From positions 6,758,001 to 6,822,000 of the forward strand of contig OU452228.1 of assembly GCA_911728455.2 (NCBI GenBank): a stretch of DNA of 64,000 bases, in the 5' to 3' direction. The translations under genes were made by a program, and so were the position numbers. Shown in pieces: positions 21,901 through 35,200 of the stretch. Each line of letters opens with the position of its first letter. Position 1 is the stretch's first letter. The stretch comes from Marthasterias glacialis. Its lineage: Eukaryota > Echinodermata > Asteroidea > Forcipulatida > Asteriidae. The notes below the pieces were generated by a model, which saw only the letters and a list, made by a program, of their open reading frames with translations, did not search any database and was not told where the DNA came from.

Positions 21901-24900
21901 CAGACCAGAGACAGTTGCCATGTTGCATGGTTTGGGGGGCAAGCTGGCATGGTTAAGTTAGAGACAGTGAACACCCACACACAATTCTGAATGAGTGTGT
22001 ATGGCACATTTTCTTCCAGTACGCACTAATCCTCCCATCAGATTGCTTAACGGGAGTGTGGTAATAAACCACATCATACTCCCAGTAGGCTATTAGTATC
22101 ATGCATCATGCTCCATACGCGGACAGTGCAAAAAAACACTCTAATCATTGCACGTTGGACGTGCTGCTCATTAAGTTATTTCTTCAAATTATACTTTCAT
22201 CACTTAAAACTGTACTTTTTCTAGTTGGCTAGAAGATAAATTCGTTATCACACTCACGCGCTCGTGGAATACGGAAAAGTATGGCGCGTCTGCATCCAAT
22301 ATCCCACTCGGCCTGCGGCCTCATGGGATATGGGACACAGAAAAGCCATATTTTTCCACATTCCACTCGCACTTGTACGATAACTAATAATGGTACCAGG
22401 CTTTGCCCATCTGGAGGTTGCTATACAAAAGCTTGCCAAGAGCCATGTGACACAGCAACACTGTCTTCAGTCTGGGGAATCCAATTGGAGTGTTTACTTG
22501 ACACCAATCATGTCATTGTACCTGACATTACTCCAAATCTAACTTGCAAATGGCTCATTAATTCTTTATTCCAATTCCAACAGCGTTGTGTCTTGCTAAA
22601 ACTATCCCCAATGTACTCAAAAACAGCGCTAAAATACGTTTCTTGCACCGAGTGTCTCAGCCCTTGCAGAATCCCATTTCTACATCTGGGTTAAGAGAAG
22701 CAATTATGGTTAAGTGCCTTGCCCAAGGACACAAGTGTCAGAACCGGAACTCAACCCTACACTTCCATGACTGGGCCATCAGAACTTGAGTACAATGCAC
22801 CAGACCACTTGGGCACTCCACATTGTGGGAGATGAAACGTTATATGACATCAAGATACAAGACTTTTTGCACGGAGCTTCTCTTGTGCGAAATACAATTT
22901 TTATTACATAATCCACTTTTGCCTGCAGCCTCTTTTGAGTAAGATAAAAAAGGTTATTACAAAACTGAGATAAGTTTAAGCACTGATGCAATGGTTTGTA
23001 TGTATAACTGACCTTTTGCAGAGCCACACACATCTGCATAGCTGAACCCGCCGACAAACACCACCCCTCGGAACTGGTCCAGCGTGGCCCTCCCCGAGGC
23101 GAGGTCCTGCATGTTGACATCCCAGACTTCAAATCCGGCGCTCATCAAGGAGGCAACCATCTCACGATCACCGTTACTACCCTCCTCACGAATCACCCCG
23201 ACTTTGGGGCTGACGAAGCCTGGCTTGGCCATTTCTGTCAATAGGGAGATCAATTGGTACTGCCAGTCTTATATTAGCACAACCAAAATCAACTGCATTC
23301 ATTCACTTTATAGAGAGGTTGCAGGAACCCGGGAAAAGTTCATTTCGCAGCTATGTTGGGTCCAGCCATGTACAAACTCAATGGCTGACGCATCGTCTGC
23401 TGAATGATTTCCAGCGTCTGTTTGCGAACACAGCATTAGAAAAAGGTCTCGGGTGACGTCACGTGAAACCTCTCTATAGGAGAACCAGAACAGATGTCCC
23501 AGACAGCTCAGTGGAAGAGCTAGTGGTATAACTGCCAAGCTTAAGGACCACTGACTGGGGTCACAGTAATTGGATGGGAGACCCAGAGATGCCAACATTT
23601 CAAATTTAAAAAGAGTAATTTGCCCTCACACAGAAATTCCCTTACAAATACATCACATTACAGAGCTACTTGTACACGAAGCCATCGTTGTATTCCAATA
23701 ACCGAAGAAAACTAATCTCATAAAAGGTTTTATCCAGGCACACGCACACACTGCACACAACCACCGATGTATTTTGTAAACACTCCGTAAAACACGCGGT
23801 TCAAACAACCGCCCCATATAAACATAGTAGTAGCATTGGGGCGATTTGGTTTACTACTAGTACAACTGGCTGCCAACCTTCTTACACGCATTATCTTGGT
23901 AAAAATCGGGGAAACCAGACTATTATTCATTACGCCCAAATAGGCTCTTTCACTGATCGCTGTGGTTTTTATGCACACACCACTACATATGCGCTGTTTT
24001 ATGCGCTAAAATTTGCACAATCAATAGTCTGATACCAAATATATTTTATTGATACGTGCTATGCAAATAAATAGGAGTCAAGACAACATGTTATAAAAAG
24101 TGTGCAGCGCGATCGGTCGATCGGTGCACAACAACATAAATACATTGGATTTTCATAAAATCGTAAAGAACGAAGCAAAGATCGTACAGTCGTAATTGGG
24201 ATGAATAAATCATATATAAATTACGCCTAAATCGTATATGTTGGCATCTCTGGAGACCATTCCATATACATGTATAGCGGTGGTTGGTGGCTTGTCTGGG
24301 ACATGATAGGGCTCCTTAACATCAAGCCTGCATGTTTTTGGATGGGATGTAAAACTGTAGGTCCTATGCATCGTGTCATGCACATGAAACACCCAGGACA
24401 CTTATCGAGAAAGAGAAAGACCTGGTATGTTTCGATCGGCTGCATAATGCGCCCTCTCTCAGCATGTTTGGAAGTATAGTTTACGTGATGCGCATTTGAA
24501 CATATGCATACGAAATTTGCACAATATAAATGAATAAAAAACAGTCCAATTTTTTAAAACAAGGAGAGAAAAAAAAATTAAAAATAGAGGGCGCTATTTC
24601 ACCGATAGTTGGAGAAAATCTAACAAAGGGTGCCATTTTGTACCAACAACATGAACAACGTGCGACATAAAAAAAATGTATATCTCTGAGATACAAGCGT
24701 TACGGGATTTATTTAAGCAAGATTGGTTAAAACAACCCCCAAAACAGTTACAGAAATTTTACAAGGAATATAGGCAACAATTTCTATTTGTAACGAAATC
24801 AAGAAAGGGTGATAACTTTGCTTTTTGCAAGGTCTGTCGGTGTGACTTGCGGATCGACGTAAGGCGTTCCAATTTCTGACTTTTCAATCTTGGCAGGAAT

Positions 24901-27900
24901 GTGCTAATACATAAGTTCTAGTGAGAACAAGTTCACACAGGGACTGCACTCTAGTCCTAGACAGCCAAGTCCATCAGCCTTGAGGTTGCTTGTTCAACTA
25001 TCGCTTTAGTCAAGCCAAGTTTACCTGGCTCACCCAAATGTTCATTATTTTAAATCTGATCAGTTAAGTTCTAGTTGCCATCTTAAATCGTTAAACACTA
25101 TAATGCCTCACCTTCATCAATTCTGTGCTGGTTAGGGTCAAAGGTCAATTTGTACGGGGGAGCCACGCGCTCGGAGAGTCCTGCCCTCTCTTCAGCGACA
25201 CACTCTGGGTTGGTTTGGAAATTCTCCAAGCGGAAACTTGTCTCCTCCCAAGTGTCCCTCAAGATAGTCATCTTCTCTGTCAAGACGTTGGCGCCGTTGA
25301 CAGAGAGACGGACCTGGGGAAAAAGAAAACGTAAATTTGGTGTATTTTGTCGCACACCCGACAAAGCAAGCACCAATAAAAGGATAAATATCAAAGAGAT
25401 GGTGAAGAAAGGTTAAGGTTTTCAGATGTGAGAGGAAATGGTATTGCCATGTGAGTCAAAAGCTTCAGCCAACTTGACTTGACTTCAGCCAAGTTTTCTG
25501 ATTATTCTACAAATTTTAAAGTCCAATTAGCTTTGGTCTGGCGCACATTAGATCCTTACCATGGAGTCCGGACCCTGTCCACAGGATTGACCAATCACGG
25601 AGCACGGTACACCCATCCCAGTAAACCTCTGGCAGACCATCTGGGCATGTTCAGTCGACACCTCCAACGCTAACCCTAACTCCTCCGCAAAGAGGGTCTC
25701 CAAATCTGAAGCTAGAAATCACCAAAGAGAAAATGACTCCCTAATTTCGGCTTTTAATTACTTTATCCCCATCATATTCACCAATTTGTGGTCCACAGAA
25801 GATGCCTAAATTAAACATTTCTACATCTAATTTTTACTTTGGAGCTTAAACTACTTTTAGGCATGTCAATTTCCCATTTTGAATTTTTTAATTGGAAAAT
25901 AAATCGAAATGAAATGAATGATTGAATAGCAAACCATATTCAGCTGTTAATACAATACTTGATTGTCTAATAATGATAATTGGCGCTTCCAATAATTTGA
26001 ACGTGCAATTTGACTCCCAAAATGGGGAGCATGGCGGCCAGTAGTTGCATGTGGCGTTGGTGCGCGGGGTCATCATGTGGATTGTAGTGTCTATAGTTAG
26101 GGCATCCACTCTAAAATGCAGGTCATGGGTTCAAATCCCTTTCAAGGATTGTAGTGTCTGGCAGTTAAGACATCAGGGGTGGATTGCAATCAAACAGTCT
26201 TCATAGCCAGCAGTCTAAGACCAGTCAGTTCTAGCCGGCTATCCGCCTTACATGGCCTTACTTAGCTTAGTCAGTCAGTCGTCAAGCCTGTCTCAATAAG
26301 CCGGTCTTAGATAAGTCAGTGAGGAGTAGTGAAATACGAACAAACATCCCTAAAGAAGTTTTGTTAGTTACGACGGCTGCCATTGTCCAGAGCATACTGA
26401 CACTGACAATGGCTTTGAAAGTTAAACAAAGTTTGAATGCTAGGCGACGGCCTTCAGTCAAGCAGAGAAGTTGGCACTTGTCGAGTGTTACATGAACTGT
26501 AGAGAAATTCTGCAGTCACAACTAAGCAATTTGTGTCTAGTTGCCTTTCAAGAAAGCATGTAGAATTTATAAACAAGAGAACCGTCTAGTAATTTTAAAT
26601 CATCAACAACTAACAGATGTAGAGCCATATTAAAAACAAAACAAAGACCGAGTACAGCCAGCTCAGCACAGGCTTAAGATTTAAGACCGATGATAATTAT
26701 AGACTGTGCTATTGCATTCGGTCTATAATTAAAGACTGTCTGAGCGTGTCTCAAGTTAGCCGGCTAAGCGCATAGACCGGTTTAAGACCGCTTGTTGAAA
26801 TCCAACCCTGCTCTACAATGCTGAAGGTCATGGGTTCAAATCCCATTCAAGGGGGCATTTGGATTTTTTTACTAATTTTCCGCAGGACTCTGAAAGTGCG
26901 GAGTTAAGATAGCGATTATCATACATTAGTGCAGGGCAAAACTTAAATCATATAAAACAAACCTTTGTTGTTGTTATCAATGTTGACCTCCATCCCACAA
27001 TTCCCTGCAAAGGTCATCTCCAATAGGCAAGTGATAAGTCCACCATCGCTGACATCATGGCCACTTGTCAACAGACCCTCTGTAGGAATTCAACGGGGGG
27101 GTAGGTATACAATAATCGCTAATTTCAAAGTTAAAGTTCACAGACTCTAAAAACAAATGGCACATCAATCATAGACTATCACAGCACATCCATCATGGTC
27201 TTTTGACCATTTAAATCAATGTAACCAAAGTGAGGCTGAAGGGATTAATAGTCTGGCTCCTTCTTTTTAAGTATCCAGAAAATCAATAGTCATGATCCAG
27301 TAATTTTAGCATTGGGCTAGTAACCGCAAAATTTAACAAGTCCACCAATCCAGTGCTTTTTGAATGAATTTTCACTAATTTATTCAACAGCTTTTTTTCA
27401 GAACAAGCTTCATCGTTAACAAATTAAGATATACAAAGTTTGTGGTCATTGAAGCGGATTTTCTGAGCTACAATTCATGTGGACTAGTGGAGAGTCTCTT
27501 GACATTCAAACCCTGGTTAGAACGGACTCACCAGCTATGAGTTCTTGCATGATGTTCAATGCATGAGCCAGCATACTGGGGTTGTCCATGTCCGGCACCC
27601 TGTCACCAAGCTGCTTGTAGCACTGAGCTAGGGCCGATCCCCCTAGGCGCCTGTGACCACAGCTAAGGTCCACGAACAAGATGCTCCCTAAAAGAAAAAT
27701 CCCAAATCCCAAATCAATACTCCATTCTCATAATCTGGACATAGACAAGGGAAAATAAAATGTTCAGTTAATATGCCCATTCGTTAACTACTTTTACCAA
27801 CGGGATTTCCTAAATTGTCAAACGTTGAAATGTTGAAAACAACAATACAGTTCTTTTAAGAACCACGTTCAAGAACAGTTCCTGTGAAGAAACAGTCTGA

Positions 27901-29253
27901 AAAGGACAGGTGGCCCACCGACTCTTAACATCTTGATCGCTGCATTCTCATCATCTTCAAGACATAGTGACATTCTGATTCAATGGGTACATTCATTCAT
28001 ATGCATAATATAATAATAATAACTTGGGAGGCTTATCATCCTTACTGGCAGCTGAGAAGCTGAATTGCGAAGGACGCGGCTACACATGTTTGAGCTGCAG
28101 GCATTCAAGGGTGCCTTTGGCAGCCAGCCACATCAACCCATTATGACCACAGAGCACTGAAATCGAAAGCGATTGTTTTTTTCCGCAGGAAGGAAAACCG
28201 GATGGTCATGAGGAAAAAAAACCCTTGTGGCACAGGAGAGATCCAACGCACAACTCTGGCCCTAGCCGGGAATCGAACCAGGGATACATTGGTGAGAGAC
28301 AAGCGCTTTACACACAAACCACCCATGCCACCATGCATAAACAACCTACTAATAATTCACACTCACCACAGCCGTTCGGACACTTCAGGTCAGGGGTGAC
28401 AGTGGAGCTAATGTCTGGGCAACCAACATATGCTGAGATAACAAGAGCACCTGCATATCAATCAAATACAAAATATCATCAATATACACCACGTAACATG
28501 TGATATCACTTCTTTACAAAAGAGCTACAGAGCCTACTTCATGTAGGCACATATTGCACACAGCTCAATGTAAGAAAACAAAAAAAAATTATGGACATTG
28601 CAACATTTAATTTTTTTAAAAAACTTTTGATATAATGTGAGGGGGCGCATCATTATACTTGATAGATACTTGATAGATAAAGAATATTATTTGTATTTTT
28701 TTGCCCATACACCGATGTGTGTCAAGTATTGTATAATCAGTACTTTCAAATCCCACCAGAGGAATATGCCTGTGGATTTTTTTTCACAGAACTCGGAAAA
28801 GTACCGAGTATAAAGTGATTAACACACATCGGTGTATGGGCAAAAACACACTTAATATCAACTTGTGCAGCTGTTACTTTCACAATTCTCGATTTTATGT
28901 TGTCATTATGATACAAAATGTAAATTTTCTCACATGCCCAGCCACAAAATTTGAACTAAATCAAAGACTGTTAAAATGGTGCCTTGTTCTGGATTTTAAA
29001 ACACATAGAAAGGCTTAGTCATGAGACAGTCCCTGTTATTTTTTAAGCAAGATTTGACAACATTCTTTGAAAACGTCATGCATTGAATGCCTGGCCGACA
29101 GCCTCAGCCTACCAACCTTGGTTTGACATTCATTTGAGAAGTTGATAAGCTGTCTGAACAATGATAAAAGTCTTTATCAACCACTGTTGCTATAATCAGT
29201 GGCGTAACTAAGTGGGGGCATGGGGGGGCACGTGCCCCCCCCCCAACTGAGGT

Positions 29254-29284
<31 letters not shown>

Positions 29285-32200
29285 GGGTGCCCCCCATTTG
29301 AAATCTGGACTTTTGAGATTAAAAATTACCAGAATAAAATGTTACATTTTATGAGCTTTTATGTAGTAATTTCAATGTTTTGTTTTACCTCAACACGTCA
29401 GAAAACCGCTTAAAAGGGGCTTGTTTAGGCATTACAAACAGATACTACGGTTGTAAATGGCCAAAAGTGCCCCCCTAGGAAAAAGGGTGCCCCTCAAAAA
29501 TTTTACCCTGATTACGGCGCTGGCTATCATGGCCGAGCGATCTACCGCATCAGACTCAAATTCTGGTGGCTTAGTCAACAGGGTGTGGATTCGAAGCCCA
29601 GTCATGACTCGAGTCCTTGGTAAAACCCTTCTCTTCCCCAAGAAGTAAATGAGTATCATGATGGTAGAGACTACTGATGTGAATAATTATCAAGCTGTGC
29701 ACCCGTTTGACTGCTGGTGCTGCATACTCCTAAGGAGTTTCAGGAATGCTTCAGGCCTGCCGAACAGGGGGTAGTAACAGCTAAGGTGTCTTGAAACTTG
29801 GTTTAAAAGCACCTAATAAATGCAGACTATAAGACACATTTCTCATTTCTCACCTGGAGCTTTGACCGTTTCTTTGCCAACGCGAGCGGCCATGCTTAAA
29901 GAATCCTTCCCACCATCGACCGCTATCCCCAGCTCCTTCATTGCGTCACACATGGCCGCGCACGCATCAAACAAGGCAGCGCCCTCGCCTGGCAGCTTGG
30001 CAGGCCACATCCAGTTGCCACTACATTTGACATCCTAGTAACAACAAAGGACGGGTAAGAGATGAAAAGCAACTTTTTAATTCGAGAGGTTACCAAGTTT
30101 AAATCTGGTTCTTTCAAGGGTATATCGGAAGGTTTGAATAATAAGGCAGGCCGGGAATTACATGGAGGTCATGGCCTCTGTTGCCTTAGTATTGGCCTTG
30201 GTGCCCCTTCAAAAAACTCCCTTAGACTTCCCATTTCCACAGAAAATGCCCTTTGCAAGATGAAACTGGTCTTGCCCATTCAAAGATGAAATTCCCAGCC
30301 TGAAAAGGCTATGTATTTATTCCCTTGACGATCCTCTTACGTCTTCCCTGGCAGAAGATCTTTCAAAAAAACAAAAAAAAAGATGAAAAAACGCAGACCT
30401 GAACCAACTTTAAAAACAGAAGCCTGAAAGGCCTACCTTCAGCGAGGACACTCTGGCAAAGACAAGGTTGGTCAGAGCTTCAGCAACGGACATCCTGGCA
30501 CCACAGGCTGGATCTATCAGACCCTTGACTGGCTGCTCACCGATGGAGGTAGCCGAGCCAACCGTATCAAAATGAGTGAGTGCAGTGACGGCGACATCAG
30601 CTAGCGGGGTGTGGAGGGGGCCGACACACTGCTGCTGGGCTACAAGACCAGTCACTGATCGATCAACCTGTATGGGTACAAAGGTAACACCACTTTTATA
30701 TACAGGCTGCACTTAAGTATGTAGAGCCTGCAGCAAGTTTTCTTGCGATAAAATTGGAAAACAACGCATACGGATTGTTTGTGTCATGTGTTGTGTGTTC
30801 CTATGTCCCTACAACATCAATAGAGGATATGCACAGCCGTTTTCCTACAGTAAACTTACAGCCGTTTTGACCTCATTGAGGGCGCTGTTGTACATATCTC
30901 TATGGGAGGCATGATGTCAGACGCATAAGGTTTATAACTTGATCAGGGAAACAGGTAACTTTGCGTCTTTTTCTTATTTTTTTTTTTTTATATTTTTTAT
31001 AACCCATACACCGATGTGCATTAAGTGAATACTCAGTACTTTCCCGATTCCTGTGAAAAAAAATCTCATATTACTCCGGTGAGATTCGAAACCCTGACCT
31101 TTGCCCTAGTAGCTAGAGGCAGTTCGAATCCCATATAGCCTAGGTCTTGGGTTTGAATCCCACCTAAGTAATATGCCTCTGGATTTTTTTTTGCTGGACT
31201 GGGGAAAGTACCGAGTATACAATGCTTGTTAAAAAAAAACTATTCTTTATCCCGCATGCAAATTTCACATAATTCAAATCGCCTATTTCTTGTTGTATTC
31301 GAGTGTTTTCCAAGGTACATAACAGACCTTTTGCACTAGATCTTGCATGATTATACAATGATATACTGTTTTAGACCACTGCAATCCATGTTACCTTTGA
31401 TCCTCAACTCCCTCGATATCAAATTGTTTTGACATAAACAACCGCTGGTGACCAAAGTGTTTCATCATTCATGCATGCGTTCAGAAGCCAATTTGACAAA
31501 CTCTAACCCAAAGATTTCATTTTACAGTAAAAATAAGTAAGGATAACTTTCTAATTTCTTTGATTCCCTTTCATGTCAATATCAGTCAATAAATGGCCAA
31601 GTTCTCCAACTTTTTTTCCCGAGTGTGATCTGTAAACACCAAGACTGTTGTTGAAGCATTAAAGGCCTATGAAACAGGATTTTTTATCTCTAGAAACAAC
31701 TCTACATTCATTCTGATAAAATAGTTCCACATTTTGATTGCCAAATTTGGGGTGTTTTGACCCTTTTTTTCTGGATTTTGTTTTTTTTGCAAATTGAACT
31801 TTGCATATTTATGAGCAAGTGTGTGATGTCATCGAAGGCAAGCTGCAACATCATGGTTGGTTTGTGCACAAAAAATTACAGATTTTTTGTCTGTTTTTCA
31901 AATGGCTACTCCACTAATATTTGGTTGTTGTCTTATTGATGAGTGTTTAAACTTGTCAGAATATATTTTGGGGTGACCGCTGTTTTCTTTTGCGGATCTT
32001 GATTTTGTACTTTTTTAATGCTGCTGTGAGACTTTGTTCCTGTTATGAGTCACACAACAGAGCCCTCATGTGTCCAGTTTAAGACAGGTCATTTTTGAAA
32101 ATTCAATTAGTACATTAAACCTTAATTTTAGTACAAAAATTACTTTTTCATTTTCCTTAAACTGTCCTTAAGCATGGATATTTGATAAAAAATGTATTTG

Positions 32201-35200
32201 AAAAAAAAATTCCTCTTCATAGGCCCTTCAAACAACAAAGTCACTTTGACAGTTCTTCTGACTGCTATTTTTTCCTTTCTGGGAAATAAGTTCACAAACA
32301 AGTGTCATTAAAGCTGTGTACATTTTTGTCAATGTATTGTCTTGGATTGCCCGTCAGTCTCTTCAATCTTTCCTTATCAGCTGACCTTGTTAGTGAGGTA
32401 GCGCTTGCTGGCGACAGACGGCAGACGTAGAACACGATTAACGGCCTCTTTGACGGTGAGACTTGCCGGCAGGTCAAGAGGCTTGAGTTTGGGCTTGACA
32501 CGGTCCATGTTGAATACCTACAGGTTGGTATGAAAAGAACCAAGACCAATAAGATCGATTAGTTTCAATCTGAAAGCCCAGTGATTCTAAAGTTCACACC
32601 AGTACCCCGGGGTTGACAAATCCTATAGCCCGATGCACGGGACACACAAAACCTGGCTTCAGGCTGCTGCTTTTTGTTAGCGGCCAAGACCGACAAACAA
32701 CCCTTATGATCATCATCGGGTACAAATAAAACTGATAAAGGAAGTAATTAAGCCTGTAATGGTTACACGGTTAACCGACCGATCGTCCGGTTACACGTTT
32801 ACAATTTTAGTTCGGATAACCATAAAAAACTTCACTTGAGAGTGACGCGAAACGCAGCCCACTTTGCGATCATGATTTTAACCAGGCCTCGAACTTAACC
32901 GAGGCCACCGAGGCCATTGACCTTATGCCCTGCCGAGTTGGCCAGGTGCCCCTCCAGAAATATTGCACTGTCACTACCAACTTGGCCAGCATGCCCTCTT
33001 TGAGAAATGTCCAATTTCTCTGATTTGGCCTGCCACAGCCTGCCCCTGTTTCTCTTAAGATCGAGGCCTGTTTTAACAACGCACAAAACACAATCGAGCA
33101 ACGCACATGCAGTCACATCATTTCCAATCATTTACAGGCTGACAGTCTTCATTACCTCGCTACTTTGCATTCTACGTGAGAGGGCACTTTCAGATCAACT
33201 TGATAGAATGGGCGCATACGCCCTCTGTTGGTGAAACATACCAGGGCATTATGCCATAGCATACCAGAACGCCTTGATCTAAGACTGCACTTGTCTGCGC
33301 ATGCTCAGGAAAAAAGGTTTTCCCCAAAAATGTTGCTTATTTTGATTGCCGTAAAACTTACACAAAATCCCTGACAATTTGCTAAGATTTTCTCAGGTTT
33401 GTCTGTAGGGTGTGTTAACTGAAAACTAGTGGAATGGATTTACTCTCTAAAAACAAGGGTGCGCTTTTTCTCTTTCCTTTAAAATATGGCAGAAGTGTGA
33501 TAAAATCATGGAGTAATACAGAGGAACTAGAGGGAGCACTCGCAATGTCACACACGGAACTCCGCTGACCCATCATGGGCGAAAAATCCCTATGGCTCAA
33601 TTGCATACGAATGTCCACTTAGAAAAAGTTTGCTGTGTAAACTGAGGAGTGACCAGTGTAATATAATTGGTCAGCGCCATTTTCTCATTGGTCAAAAATG
33701 ATTCTTGTCGGGCCGTGTCGCATGGTTTTGTACGCCCTCTAGTTCTTACATATATGACTTTATGGATAAAATGTAGATGGGCAGGTCATCTAGCGAGAAT
33801 CTTGAACATTTCAGTGAACCATACAATCGACAGAATGGCAACAGCAAACAGGCAAATGTAAAATTTCCCAAATGACCAGTGTAATATCTTGCCTGCCAGA
33901 AAGGCCCTGGAATGTACAAGGTCACTCCTTTTGTGAACAAGACTGGCTAGAGATAGAGACGAATGGAAACTTGTCCTACAGATTATATTAATTACCATGA
34001 TGAAATGTTACACACACAAAAAACATGAAAGTCTGACATGGCAAAGCCTTGGACTAAGGTCTTTGTGTGACCTTTGACTTCCCACAATGCTTCTCACCTT
34101 CCTGGGCATTGACCCCAAGACCCACTCCAGGTCAAGGTCAACAGGGTACGAACATGACCTCTTCTTCTTATTGGCAGACTCGCCGTTGAGGGCGCCATTT
34201 TCCACACATTCCTCCTCTTCTTGTTCAAGCCGTATCTGAGGAAATGGAAACAAAATTCTAATCTTGCGCCATTCACCAGTAAATGCTGATTCACCCAAAA
34301 TCAAGCAATTTGACATATCTGCCAATAATTATCAAGATATTTTTCTAAAGTTTAGTATTACTAAACTTAAAAAAAAATTCATTACTGTAAATGAAAAATA
34401 TCCACGATAAAAACATGACAGGTCCATTAAGGTTCTTACTTTACCATCCCCAGTAATGTCACCCACAAATGACACTGGGCATTTTTCCCTCTGGCAGATG
34501 TCACTGAGGATGCCCTCTGCCTCCCCTGGAATGAGAATGGCATTGCTCTCCTGGTACTCGGCGCCCCATAGCTCCATTGTGTTGATAGTTGGATCTCCCA
34601 ACTGGAACTCTTTGGCACGGATCAGGGCACCGGCTGGCTCAGATATCTCCTTCAACACATTGCCTATGGACCAAACACACATTAAAAAAAAATATTTAAG
34701 TCAAAAATATTTCAGCATGAAGAATACAGAAACGGGAAAACTATTCATATTCATTCACCCAAAATTTGATGAAAAAAATTAAATTTGAAATATACGCAAG
34801 CTGGGTTGCCCATGCAAACAAACAAAAATAGTCAGGGTTACTTAGAAAATTTGCAGTGCAAAGACATGTTGAGGATCTAACTACGCACGCGTTACCTAAA
34901 ATGCACACTGACCGCACAGTAACTCATAGGTAATTTGACTCCCAAAATGGCGTAAACAAGATTTATCGTGGGTGATCATGTCAGGCGAGTTGCTTCAGAA
35001 CACCCCTTGCCATTGACAGCACACACAACTGTCCACGGTTTACAGTCTAAGGCTGTGTCCAAATCGGCACCGTTTTCATGGAGGGACGAATGAGACCAAA
35101 TCACCAACTTTGGCAAACCGTTTTTTTGTACAAATTCTTGATGTACAAGACCTATTCACTGCTGTTAACATTTTCAGCAAGATTCAGGACCCAACACGCA

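Noticed and set aside
23500..23583. 5S rRNA gene
   Set aside because: Only the box C region matches; the first two thirds of 5S are absent.
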